NCBI RefSeq assembly: GCF_020092905.1
Contig: NZ_JAGSGB010000002.1
Location: forward strand, 62,001 to 126,000
Source: Pacificimonas aurantium
GTDB lineage: Bacteria > Pseudomonadota > Alphaproteobacteria > Sphingomonadales > Sphingomonadaceae
Direction: 5' to 3'
DNA: 64,000 bases
The stretch's first letter is position 1. Each line of letters begins with the position of its first letter. Below, piece by piece: positions 51,247 to 59,531 of the stretch. The notes beneath the pieces are model-generated. The model was given only the letters and a program-made list of their open reading frames with translations, was not told the DNA's origin and made no database searches. Made by a program: the position numbers and the translations under genes.

Positions 51247-53257
51247 AGTACTGATCGGACTGGCGCTGAAATCGCTCGTCCTGGCTGCCCTGACCCTGGG
51301 CGGCATGGCGTTCCTGGCCGGTAAGGCGGCACGCGACCGGGTGCGCGTGGCGACCACGGGCCTGCTGCTGCTTGCCGCGCTGCCCGCGCTGGCGCTGCTG
51401 GGACCGGCGCTCAAGCTGGAACTGCCCGCGCCGGTGCCGACCTCGCTGGCGGCGTCCTTCTTCTCGGACTCAGCGGAGGGCGCGGACCTCGCCCCCGCGC
51501 CGGGGCTTGCCGAGACCATGCCCAGCGAAGCAGGCGGCTTTTCCGCGCATATGGGTGCGCCGGATGAGGCAGCCATGACGCTGGAAGAGCTGTCCTTCGC
51601 CGCTGAGGATGGGACGGCGTTTGCGCCCCACACCGAATCCGCCGCTGCGCATGAGGCTGCATCGGTGTCCATGTTCGAGCATCTGCTGCCGCTGCTGCCC
51701 TCGCTGGCGCTGACGGTCTATCTGGTCGTCGCAGCTTTCTTCCTGCTGCACCTGGCGGCGGGCATTGCGGGTCTGCGCACCTGGATCACCCGCGCCGAGC
51801 CGGTGGAAAACTCCTTCTGGCAGGGTCAGCTGCGCGTCGCGGTGGCGAAGCTCGGCCTGGCGCGTACGCCGCGGCTGCTCGTCTCCGACGAACCGTGCCC
51901 TCCGGTCAGCTTCGGCCTGTTGCAGCCGACAATCCTGATCGACGAGGTTGCGCTGGCCCGCGGCGAGGATGCGCTCGCCGTGCTGAGCCACGAGGCTGCG
52001 CACATCGCGCGCCGCGACTGGCCGCTCCTCGTCCTGACGAAGGGCGTGCGGGCCATGTTCTGGTTCAACCCGCTGGTCTGGGCGCTCGCGCGGCGGGTCG
52101 AAGCCGACATGGAAGAGGCAGCCGACGAGCTGGCGGTCAACGGGCTGCAGCGGAGTTCCTATGCCGAAGCGCTGCTGAACGCGGCGCGCGACCGGCAGGT
52201 GCCCTGTCCTGCGAACGGGGCCGGATCGTCTTCGCTGGAGCGGCGCGTGACGCGGCTGTTCGAAGCCCGCGCTGATCACGCCCCCCGCACCGCTGCCGCC
52301 ATCGTGGCCCTGAGCGTCGGACTTGCCGCGCCGGTCGCCGCCCTTCAGCTGTCGAGCGCCGGCGACGGCGAGGTCGAAGCGTTCGACCTCGACCCGGCCG
52401 AACTGACGACCGAAGGCGCGGATGCGGATCCGCTGGAAGATTCCGCACCCTATCGCGACGAAGTCCCCGACGAACAGGCAGACGAACAGGTCTGGGAAGA
52501 CCGGATGGAACAGGCGGAGCGTGACGTCGAATTTTACGAGGCGCGTCTCGAACGCAGCAGCGGAGCCTTCGACCGGGCATGGTCGCAGGGGTTTCGCCGC
52601 TACGAGCGGGAGCGCGAGCAGGCCGTGGCTGCCGTGGAGCGGACATATCAAGCGGCCTCTCTGAAGGCCGAGCGCAACCAAGAGCGCGCCGAACATCAGG
52701 CCATGAAGCAGGCGGCGAAAGCAGAGAAGCTGGCCGTGAAGGCCGAAGCGAAAGCGCGAAAGACGGCCTTGTCGATCAAGGTGAACGCGGAAAAGGCGGC
52801 CCAGCAGCGCGTCGCGGCCGCCGTCGCCCGCTCGGGCGCCGAAGCGGCGCGGGCAAGTGCCAGGGCCGCGCGCGAAGCAGGTGCCTCTCGCCAGGCCTTT
52901 GCCGTCGCCACGTCCGAACTGGACGGGCTGGGCGAGCTGGTCGAAGCCAGCGTGAAGGTCTCCCTGAGCGGCGTCCGCGCGGGCCTTGCCGGTGCCGCAG
53001 ACGACATGGAGGACGGCGCGCTCGACATGGAGAAGGGCGCCGAGGAGATGGAACGCGAAGCGAGCCGCCTGGAAGATCCGGCCTACCGCCAGAAGGTCAT
53101 TCGCGAACACCGTGCTCGGGGCGAGATGATTTCCGAGGCCGAACTTCTCGATGCGATCCCGGAAATGCGCGACGGTGCCGACGAGATGCGGGACGGTGCG
53201 CGCGAGATGCGGGATGCCGCCCGCGAAATGCGCGCCGAACTGTCCGAAGAGATTTAA
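51239..53257 (+). CDS. BlaR1/MecR1-like M56 membrane metalloprotease
   Basis: A 672-residue protease. Transmembrane helices near the start (ALKSLVLAALTLGGMAFLAG), a cytoplasmic zinc peptidase core with LSHEAAHIARRDW (HExxH) and MEEAADELAVNG, then a last membrane segment near residue 350. It should cleave the BlaI-like repressor. In place of a penicillin-binding sensor the C-terminal 300 residues form a charged Ala/Glu/Arg coiled coil with repeats EMRDGADEMRDGAREMRDA. The activating signal is therefore not a beta-lactam bound as in classical BlaR1 (inference). Confidence 0.9.
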   Translation: MPEVLIGLALKSLVLAALTLGGMAFLAGKAARDRVRVATTGLLLLAALPALALLGPALKLELPAPVPTSLAASFFSDSAEGADLAPAPGLAETMPSEAGGFSAHMGAPDEAAMTLEELSFAAEDGTAFAPHTESAAAHEAASVSMFEHLLPLLPSLALTVYLVVAAFFLLHLAAGIAGLRTWITRAEPVENSFWQGQLRVAVAKLGLARTPRLLVSDEPCPPVSFGLLQPTILIDEVALARGEDALAVLSHEAAHIARRDWPLLVLTKGVRAMFWFNPLVWALARRVEADMEEAADELAVNGLQRSSYAEALLNAARDRQVPCPANGAGSSSLERRVTRLFEARADHAPRTAAAIVALSVGLAAPVAALQLSSAGDGEVEAFDLDPAELTTEGADADPLEDSAPYRDEVPDEQADEQVWEDRMEQAERDVEFYEARLERSSGAFDRAWSQGFRRYEREREQAVAAVERTYQAASLKAERNQERAEHQAMKQAAKAEKLAVKAEAKARKTALSIKVNAEKAAQQRVAAAVARSGAEAARASARAAREAGASRQAFAVATSELDGLGELVEASVKVSLSGVRAGLAGAADDMEDGALDMEKGAEEMEREASRLEDPAYRQKVIREHRARGEMISEAELLDAIPEMRDGADEMRDGAREMRDAAREMRAELSEEI

Positions 53258-53301
53258 AAGCGGATGCGCAGCGCCGCCTAGCCACCCCATGACGGCAGGC
53301 A

Positions 53302-54044
53302 TCAGGCGGTGCGTGCGCACACCCCAGCTATAGTGCCGCGCCCGAGACGGATGTCGTTGAAGCTGGGCACATGTTCGCGCAGCCGCTGCGACAAGGTACC
53401 CGCGCCGATAAGGTGAACCCGGCGCCCCTCGATATGCCTCTCTTCGTGGAAGGGCGTGTGCACATGACCCGTCAAAACTCCGTCTGCCCCTGCGCACGCC
53501 AACCGGCGTAGCGCATCCGCCCCGCCGCGCGTGCGTCCTCGCACCCGCGTCCGCGTGCCCGCCACCCGAACGTCGACAAGCGGATGGTGGCTGGCGACGA
53601 GGACGGTGCGTCCGCGCGGAGCACGGTCCACCTGCGCCTCGGCAGCACGAATGCTCTTTCGGTCTATGTTGCCGAGGCTCCAGTTGAGCCTGAGCTGGAA
53701 GCGCGCCGTCGTCTTGAGCGGAACGATACGTCCGTCGGCGAGATCGAGTTCGGCATTCACCATGTCCTGGACCCGGCCGAGCCGCCGATAGGGCGTGAGA
53801 AAGGCTCGAACAGATTGACATAGGGCAGGTCGTGATTGCCGGGTTCGACGGTGACGGGCGCCGCGAGGTCGCGCAGATAGTCCGCAGCGGCAGCGAACTC
53901 GCTGCGCTTCGCCATTTGGGTGATGTCGCCGGTGACGACGACGGCATCGGGTTGTTCCTTGCGGACGCAGGCGGCGAACCAGGCGAGAGCCTCGGGATCT
54001 TCAGCGCCGAAATGGAGGTCGGACACATGGAAGATGCGGCTCAT
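53302..54044 (-). pseudogene. Metallophosphoesterase interrupted by a frameshift
   Basis: Two reading frames join into one calcineurin-like phosphoesterase. The first (from ATG 54044) holds HVSDLHFG, VVTGDITQ and EPGNHDLPY; the second (53302-53763) holds VASHHPLVD and LTGHVHTPF, the remaining metal ligands. They are out of frame near 53790-53805, where the first frame runs NLFEPFSRPIGG while the other frame reads TPYRRLGRVQ, the expected continuation. One lost base explains it. It may be a real pseudogene or a sequencing error. ATGA overlap with the diacylglycerol kinase-like gene upstream. Confidence 0.8.
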
Positions 54045-54931
54045 GCCGCGATGTTTTCATGTTCCGAAACGCGGCGAAAGCGGCAGGATGAGATACCCTG
54101 TTCGACGCGGACCGGGGACCGGAGATGCTGTTCCTCCCCGTCGATGAGCGCGTGCACGACCCCGCGGCCGGTGACGCGGACGTTGCGCGCGCAAAGGCGC
54201 TCGATCCGCTGCGAGACATGAAGGGTGTCGAGGAGCCACGCGGTGGCCATGCGGATCGCCCCGAACAGCCCGTCGAAGCGAAAGACGGCCACGGCCATCT
54301 CTCCATCGGGCTCGGCCGGGGGTTCCACCTGTACCAGCCTGCCGCGCAGTTGCGGGCGCGCTCCGATCGAAGCCCGTACCGAGCGCGAAAAGGTCAGTTT
54401 CCACGCGAATGACACCGAACGGCGCAGCGCCTTCCACCTGCGGCCGCGCAGGGTTTCGCGGACGTGGACCCAGCCGGCGGCCGGGCCGACCAGCGCCGCG
54501 ACATAGGCCTGCCGACCCGAGATGTTCACATAGGGAAGCGGCTCCCCACGGTTGCTGCCCGCCGACTGCAACGACGGGCTAGACGCGTCTGCAGTCTTTG
54601 CCGCCCGCGCGAGAATGTCTTCGAGGCCGGCTCCGCCGTGAAGCCGCTCGGCAAGGATGTTCATGGTCCCCCCGGGCAGGACGAGAATGTCGCCGTCCCA
54701 GTCCCCGATCGCGCTTGCGACCGCATTCACCGTGCCGTCGCCGGCGAAGACGACCAGCAGGTCGATCTCCCGGTCCCTGAGCTTCGTCTCGCCGGGAAGA
54801 GGCTGTTCGGGAAAATCGGTGCTGCCGACCAGGGTACGGGTCCCCTCGTCGCAATAGTCCTCCACATTGCGAAGGCCGGCATCGCTCACCGACCCGGACT
54901 TCCTGTTCCTGATCAGCCAAACGCGTTCCAT
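54041..54931 (-). CDS. Diacylglycerol/lipid kinase family protein
   Basis: A 296-residue lipid kinase. LLVVFAGDGTVNAVASAI is the nucleotide-binding GGDGTxNxV motif (with Ala for the first Gly) and DILVLPGGTMNILAERL the following substrate loop. The C-terminal beta domain ends VVHALIDGEEQHLRSPVRV. It should phosphorylate diacylglycerol or a related lipid at the inner membrane. ATG 54931 (MERVWLIRNRKSG) starts the fold; the stop overlaps the phosphoesterase start (ATGA), so the two were one operon. Confidence 0.88.
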   Translation of the reverse strand: MERVWLIRNRKSGSVSDAGLRNVEDYCDEGTRTLVGSTDFPEQPLPGETKLRDREIDLLVVFAGDGTVNAVASAIGDWDGDILVLPGGTMNILAERLHGGAGLEDILARAAKTADASSPSLQSAGSNRGEPLPYVNISGRQAYVAALVGPAAGWVHVRETLRGRRWKALRRSVSFAWKLTFSRSVRASIGARPQLRGRLVQVEPPAEPDGEMAVAVFRFDGLFGAIRMATAWLLDTLHVSQRIERLCARNVRVTGRGVVHALIDGEEQHLRSPVRVEQGISSCRFRRVSEHENIAA

Positions 54932-55171
54932 CGTCCCTCCAACGCCGCGCGCGGCCGTTTCGTGCCGCACGCGTAACCGGTCGTTCGTCGCCCGCCCCAT
55001 GCGGTTCGTCGTCGGGACCGCCGGTCCGTCGAACCCGCGCCGCCGCTGGCGGAAAGCCGGCTGCGAACGCTGTCCGGCCCGCCTACCACAGTGGACGTGC
55101 CGCCGGGGTCATCGTCCCAAACATTCCCTAGCTCCGGCGGTACAAGACGTCCCAAGAATGAGGAACAGAAA

Positions 55172-55543
55172 ATGACATCCCCCCAGTCCCTGATCTCCCT
55201 CGCCGCTGCCGCCCTGATCGGCACGGCTGCCTTCGCCCCCGCCCAGGCCCAGGCCGGCGAACCCATCACCATCACGAAAAGCGCCGACGGCTACCGCGTG
55301 GCGCATGTGCCGACGGCGCAGTTCGACCTGACGACCGAAAAGGGTCAGACCAAAGCCCGCCAGAGCATTGCCCGCGCTGCCCGTAGCGTCTGCGTCAGCG
55401 ATGCCGGCCAGCCGATCCGCGAAAAGGTCGAAGAGCGCCGCTGCCGCACCGATGCGGAGCACGCCGGAGACCTCCAGATCGCGAAGCTCGCCTCCTCGAA
55501 GGTCCAACTGGCCTCGATCGAAGTGCGCGGCATGAGTGACTGA
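55172..55543 (+). CDS. UrcA family protein
   Basis: A 123-residue exported protein. Signal peptide AAALIGTAAFAPAQAQA, then the UrcA domain with KARQSIARAARSVCVSDAGQ and the second Cys in ERRCRTDAE, likely a disulfide. UrcA proteins are common in Sphingomonadales and Caulobacterales; function unknown. GAGGAA precedes ATG 55172. Four tandem terminator-like repeats follow. Confidence 0.87.
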   Translation: MTSPQSLISLAAAALIGTAAFAPAQAQAGEPITITKSADGYRVAHVPTAQFDLTTEKGQTKARQSIARAARSVCVSDAGQPIREKVEERRCRTDAEHAGDLQIAKLASSKVQLASIEVRGMSD

Positions 55544-55573
55544 GCGCGTTCCTCCAGCGTGTCTCGGTACGCC

Positions 55574-55786
55574 GGGCCGGTCCTCCCATCCCCTGGGAGA
55601 GCCGGCCCGACATCTTTTGGGGTCCGGGGCCAGTCCTCCCATTCCCCTGGGAGAGCCGGCCCGACATGTTTTGGGGGCCGGGGCCGGTCCTGCCATTCCT
55701 CTGGGAGAGTCGGCCGAAAGCTTTTGTGGTCAAGGGCCGGTCCTCCCATTCCTACGGGACAGCCCGCCCGAGATCATCAGGGGGTT
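55574..55786 (+). repeat. Four tandem 53-54 bp terminator-like repeats
   Basis: Units start at about 55574, 55627, 55681 and 55734. Each has the hairpin GGCCGGTCCTCCCA ... TGGGAGAGCCGGCC followed in the first three by a CTTTT/GTTTT run. They fill the gap between the convergent urcA-like and LytTR genes. Confidence 0.9.
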
Positions 55787-55834
55787 TGGAAAGGCCCCAT
55801 GGGTCATAGGACGACGCCTCGACGAGGCGAGGCC

Positions 55835-56590
55835 TCAGCCGCCCGTGACGATCGCCTTGACCGACTTCACATAGGTGCGCCCGATCCGAATGCGGTTGCC
55901 ATGCGGATCCTCCGCGAACCAGGCGCCCAGCCCGTCATGGACCAGCTTTTGAATGCAGCCCTTGCGGAAAATATGGCTGCGATGGATGCGCACGAATTCA
56001 TCCGGGTCGAGCTTTTCCTCGAGCGCGGCCATGGTGGTGTGAAGGAGATAGGACTGTTCGCCTGTGTGAAGGCGCATATAGTCGCGCTCGGCCTCGATTC
56101 GCTCTATGTCGCGGGCAGCGACGCGGATCATCTCGCCGCGATGGCCAACCCAGAATTCCTGCACTCCGGCCGATGAGCCTTCGGCGGCGTTATCTCCGTC
56201 GCGACTGCTCCAGACCCGTTCCACGGCTTTGATCAGCCGGCCGCGCTCAACCGGTTTCAGCAGATAGTCGGCCGCTTCAAGATCGAAGGCCTGGACCGCA
56301 TGCTGGTCATAAGCAGTGACGAAGACGACGGCGGGACGGGGATGTGCCGCCGCCACCGTCCGCGCAACGTCGAGTCCGGTCAGGCCGGGCATGGAAATGT
56401 CGAGTAGAACGAGGTCGGGGCGCAGCGCCTCGATCAGACGCAGGGCGCTCTCGCCGTCATTGGCCGTCCCGACACATTGCACACGCTGATCGTCACAGAG
56501 GAGGAGCTGGAGCCGCTCGACGGCCATGGCCTCGTCGTCGACGATTAGCGTGCGCAGCGGCGCGGCCGAGGTTCCGGACGATCCCGACAT
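55835..56590 (-). CDS. LytTR family response regulator
   Basis: A 251-residue regulator. Receiver with Asp64 (LVLLDISMPG), acidic pair VDDE and switch Lys (LLKPV), then a LytTR DNA-binding domain (ERIEAERDYMRLHTGEQSYL; VRIHRSHIFRKG). It overlaps the kinase stop by one base, so the pair is co-expressed. Confidence 0.93.
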   Translation of the reverse strand: MSGSSGTSAAPLRTLIVDDEAMAVERLQLLLCDDQRVQCVGTANDGESALRLIEALRPDLVLLDISMPGLTGLDVARTVAAAHPRPAVVFVTAYDQHAVQAFDLEAADYLLKPVERGRLIKAVERVWSSRDGDNAAEGSSAGVQEFWVGHRGEMIRVAARDIERIEAERDYMRLHTGEQSYLLHTTMAALEEKLDPDEFVRIHRSHIFRKGCIQKLVHDGLGAWFAEDPHGNRIRIGRTYVKSVKAIVTGG

Positions 56591-57702
56591 CAGCCGATCA
56601 CATCCACGGGCCAGGACATCTGCACGACGAAGCCGCCCTCGTCGGCGGGACCGACCTCCATACGGGCCGCGCGGCCATGCGCCGCCTCCAGCCGGGCGCG
56701 GACGTTGCGGAGCCCGGTGCCGAGGCCGTTGTCGAGCGGGCCGGGCGCTGCGGTCCCGGTATCGCGAATGACGATCTCGAGCCGGTCGTGAACCCGGCGC
56801 GCCGCCAGGCTGATGCGGACCTCGTCACGGGTGGGAGCGACGGCATATTTGATGGCATTCTCGACAATGGGTTGCAGGATCATCGGAGGCACCAGCAGGA
56901 GTTCGGTTCCGGGTTCGAGCCGGAAATCGAAGTTGAGGCGGTCGCCGAAACGCACTTTCTCCACCTCGAGATACAGACGCTGATGCTCCAGCTCCTCGGC
57001 CAGCGTGATCGGCTGTTCGGGGTCGTCCGTCAGCGTTTTCCTGAGAAACTGCGAGAGATTGAGAAGCATGCGCTCGGCATCGTCGGTGCGCTGCTTGAGG
57101 ATGAGGGCCGACAGGCTGTTGAGCGTGTTGAAGAGGAAATGCGGGTTCACCTGATAGCGCAGCGCGCGGATCTTCGCGGACTGCGCTTCGGCCCGCCAGG
57201 CAGCCGTGCGCCGCTCCGCATTGCGGACTTCGTTGGCGTAGCGCAGCGCGAGATAGAAAGCCGCCCAGGCGCAGAAGAACCAGTACCAGCCAAAACTGCT
57301 CTCTATCACCGCCTTCGCGAAGGTGGGCTCCCTGGCATGCTCCGGCAGCATGACGTCGAGCGGCGGCAGGACGTAGAAGACCGTGTAGTTCCAGGCTGCA
57401 TAGGCGGCGGAGGCTGGAATGGCGGCGATGAAATAGGCCATCATGCGCCAGCCGAGCGCCATGCGTTCGAGCGGCCTGAGGGCAAGGAAGACGAGGTAGG
57501 TGATGACCGCGCCGAACAGGACGACGCCGGCGCGCGGGAGGATCATGACGACGGGATCCTCGAAGCCCACCACGAAGGACCGCACGGTGGTGACGAGGAA
57601 GTAGAAGGCCCAGAAGAGGGTGATCGACATGAGCGCGGCCTGCGCGTCGGGGCGCGCCCGGCGCCAGGCGCTGAAGTGCACGTCGTTCAGGGGTTTTGTC
57701 AT
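56590..57702 (-). CDS. LytS-type sensor histidine kinase
   Basis: A 370-residue kinase with four N-terminal membrane helices, phospho-His in YQVNPHFLFNTLNSL (His_kinase PF06580 type), N-box LQPIVENAIKYAV and glycine motif NGLGTGLRNVRARL. There is no large periplasmic domain, so the signal is probably sensed in the membrane. Its response regulator overlaps its stop. Confidence 0.93.
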   Translation of the reverse strand: MTKPLNDVHFSAWRRARPDAQAALMSITLFWAFYFLVTTVRSFVVGFEDPVVMILPRAGVVLFGAVITYLVFLALRPLERMALGWRMMAYFIAAIPASAAYAAWNYTVFYVLPPLDVMLPEHAREPTFAKAVIESSFGWYWFFCAWAAFYLALRYANEVRNAERRTAAWRAEAQSAKIRALRYQVNPHFLFNTLNSLSALILKQRTDDAERMLLNLSQFLRKTLTDDPEQPITLAEELEHQRLYLEVEKVRFGDRLNFDFRLEPGTELLLVPPMILQPIVENAIKYAVAPTRDEVRISLAARRVHDRLEIVIRDTGTAAPGPLDNGLGTGLRNVRARLEAAHGRAARMEVGPADEGGFVVQMSWPVDVIG

Positions 57703-57786
57703 CGGCCTGTCATAGTGGTCCGCGCGCGGTTCAGCACCGACGTTCGTCGAAAGCGCATTGACGCTCGTCGATCAGCTAGCCGCAGC

Positions 57787-58383
57787 CTATGCCCCGCGCT
57801 CGCTGTCATTTGTGCCTTCGTCATTCGCGCTCGGGCCATTCTCCGCATCCGGGCCTGTGTCCGGATCGGTTGACGCTGTGCCTTTCGAAGCACTCTTCGA
57901 CGCGTCGTTCGGGGACCGGGTGGCAGAGGCGGCAAAGGCAGCGAGGGCGCTCGACACGGCGGTCGCGGCAATATCGCGGCCGATGGTCCCGGCGACCTTG
58001 CCGACGAATTTGTCGACATCCTTCTCCAGCTCGCCCGATTCGGCGCGTTCGCGTGCCCGTTCGGTCTTTTCCTCCATGATCTTGCGAAGGCCGGTCAGCC
58101 CGTCCTTGCGTAGCGCAAGGCTCGCTTCGTCGAGCCAGAGAGCGAGCGCAGCCTCGGCCTTTCCCTGCCATTCGCGCCCGGTTTCGCGAAAGCGATCGGC
58201 AAGATCGTCGGGAATCTCGAAGGCATGACCTTCGAGCGGGCGGATCGGGTCCGGATCCTCAAGTTCGGCCGGAACGCTGATCTCGGGGTCTTCGGCAAGA
58301 CGTTCGGTGGTGGCCGTTGCGGTGCCGGGCCCAGCGGCCACGTCCTTCTTGTGCTTCTTGGTCTTCTTTTTCCGGTCGCCCAT
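57787..58383 (-). CDS. Basic/acidic helical protein, unknown
   Basis: A 198-residue cytoplasmic protein. Lys-rich start (RKKKTKKHKK), central amphipathic helices (WLDEASLALRKDGLTGLRKI, MEEKTERARERAE) and an acidic low-complexity tail (SANDEGTNDSERG). No family is recognised. It is divergent from the small acidic stress-type gene; the gap holds an EcfG promoter facing the latter. Confidence 0.7.
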   Translation of the reverse strand: MGDRKKKTKKHKKDVAAGPGTATATTERLAEDPEISVPAELEDPDPIRPLEGHAFEIPDDLADRFRETGREWQGKAEAALALWLDEASLALRKDGLTGLRKIMEEKTERARERAESGELEKDVDKFVGKVAGTIGRDIAATAVSSALAAFAASATRSPNDASKSASKGTASTDPDTGPDAENGPSANDEGTNDSERGA

Positions 58384-58460
58384 GCGAGCCTCCTTCGTCG
58401 CCGGGCAGAGCTTGCAACCGGCACAGGTGAGTTATCTCTATAGCACAGCTAGAAGGGAAG

Positions 58461-58486
58461 GGAACGCCGCACGGCATTCGACCGTT
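58461..58486 (+). promoter_or_regulatory. EcfG-type general stress promoter
   Basis: GGAAC-N17-CGTT, 36 bases before the small acidic protein gene; perfect consensus with the 17-base spacer variant. Confidence 0.85.
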
Positions 58487-58521
58487 TTTCAGGGCAAACA
58501 GATCAAAAAGGATTGCGACCC

Positions 58522-58743
58522 ATGGCAGACAAACGCGACGACAAGTCCACACCGCCCACGACGCCGAGCAAGATGCGTCCCGCCCTTGATGCCGACGACG
58601 TCGAAAATCCCGAAAAGGAAGAAGGCCAGCTCGATATCGCGCTGGATGAAACCTATCCGGCCAGCGACGCGCCGGCGGAAACGCAGCCGCACAGCGACGA
58701 AGAGGACAAGAAGCCGGCGCCGAGCACAAGCGGCGGCGACTAG
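58522..58743 (+). CDS. Small acidic protein with DETYPASDAPA motif
   Basis: A 73-residue hydrophilic, probably disordered protein. ALDETYPASDAPA matches a motif (DETFPASDPP) found in short conserved proteins of alphaproteobacteria. It stands behind an EcfG promoter, so it is likely stress-induced. Function unknown. AAAAAGGA precedes the ATG. Confidence 0.75.
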   Translation: MADKRDDKSTPPTTPSKMRPALDADDVENPEKEEGQLDIALDETYPASDAPAETQPHSDEEDKKPAPSTSGGD

Positions 58744-58755
58744 GCGCGAAGACAC

Positions 58756-59454
58756 CTAGCGGCAGGTCCCGAACCCGGCGGCCTGCAGATGGAAATGATC
58801 GCGGTGAGCGGCGTTGTAGTCGGGACCCAGAAGGGTCCCGAACACGTCGCAGCCGCGATTTCGTATGACTCGCAGGAATGCGCCCTCGGGCCCCTCGCTG
58901 CCCCAGTCCCCGAGTAGCGACACGCTTCGACCATCCTCCAGCCGGAAGCCGGCGATGTCGATCGCCTCTGCGGTGGCGTGCTTCGACCAGCCCCCGCTCG
59001 ACCGGCCGTAGAGGCGGCGGCAGGAATAGGTACCGAGATGCTCGATGCGCTCGACTCCGGTACCGAGGAGGCGCCGGGCAGCCGGCTGCACAACCTGCCG
59101 CTCCCAGACCGCGAGAGAGGCCGCAAGGGGGCAGGACAGGCGCACAGTCCCCGGACTGTAGGCCGCAGTCATGCGCTCCAGCGCCACCGGTTCGACGAGC
59201 GCGCAGTTCGGCGTGAATTGCTGCTCTTCAAGCGGCGTCACCTCGAGCGAACTCTCCTCGAAAAGCGCAAGGCAGGCCGGCCGGTCGCCGGCGAGGTTCG
59301 CGATTTTCAACTCGGTCGCGCGGCCCACGGGATCGTCAAGCGACAGGGGCGTCCATGGCAGATGCTCGGGATATTCCCGTTCGGCATGCTCGACTGCCTG
59401 CCAGCCGCCATAGGCAAGCGCGGCGAGGATGAGCAATGTGATGACGCTGCGCAC
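58756..59454 (-). CDS. Extensin family protein
   Basis: A 232-residue protein with an N-terminal membrane anchor (LLILAALAYGGWQAV) and an extensin-like C-terminal domain: GTYSCRRLYG, SKHATAEAIDIAGFRL and AHRDHFHLQAAGFGTCR. The H-x6-D and HxH pattern looks like the LAS metallopeptidase site, so a peptidoglycan-directed role is likely. Confidence 0.9.
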   Translation of the reverse strand: MRSVITLLILAALAYGGWQAVEHAEREYPEHLPWTPLSLDDPVGRATELKIANLAGDRPACLALFEESSLEVTPLEEQQFTPNCALVEPVALERMTAAYSPGTVRLSCPLAASLAVWERQVVQPAARRLLGTGVERIEHLGTYSCRRLYGRSSGGWSKHATAEAIDIAGFRLEDGRSVSLLGDWGSEGPEGAFLRVIRNRGCDVFGTLLGPDYNAAHRDHFHLQAAGFGTCR

Positions 59455-59531
59455 GGTGATGTCCCCTGGAGAGAGAGCCTGTTCCTAGGAGGGGGCGCAA
59501 AGCGCGTCACCTGCTGCTAGGACGCACCCCC

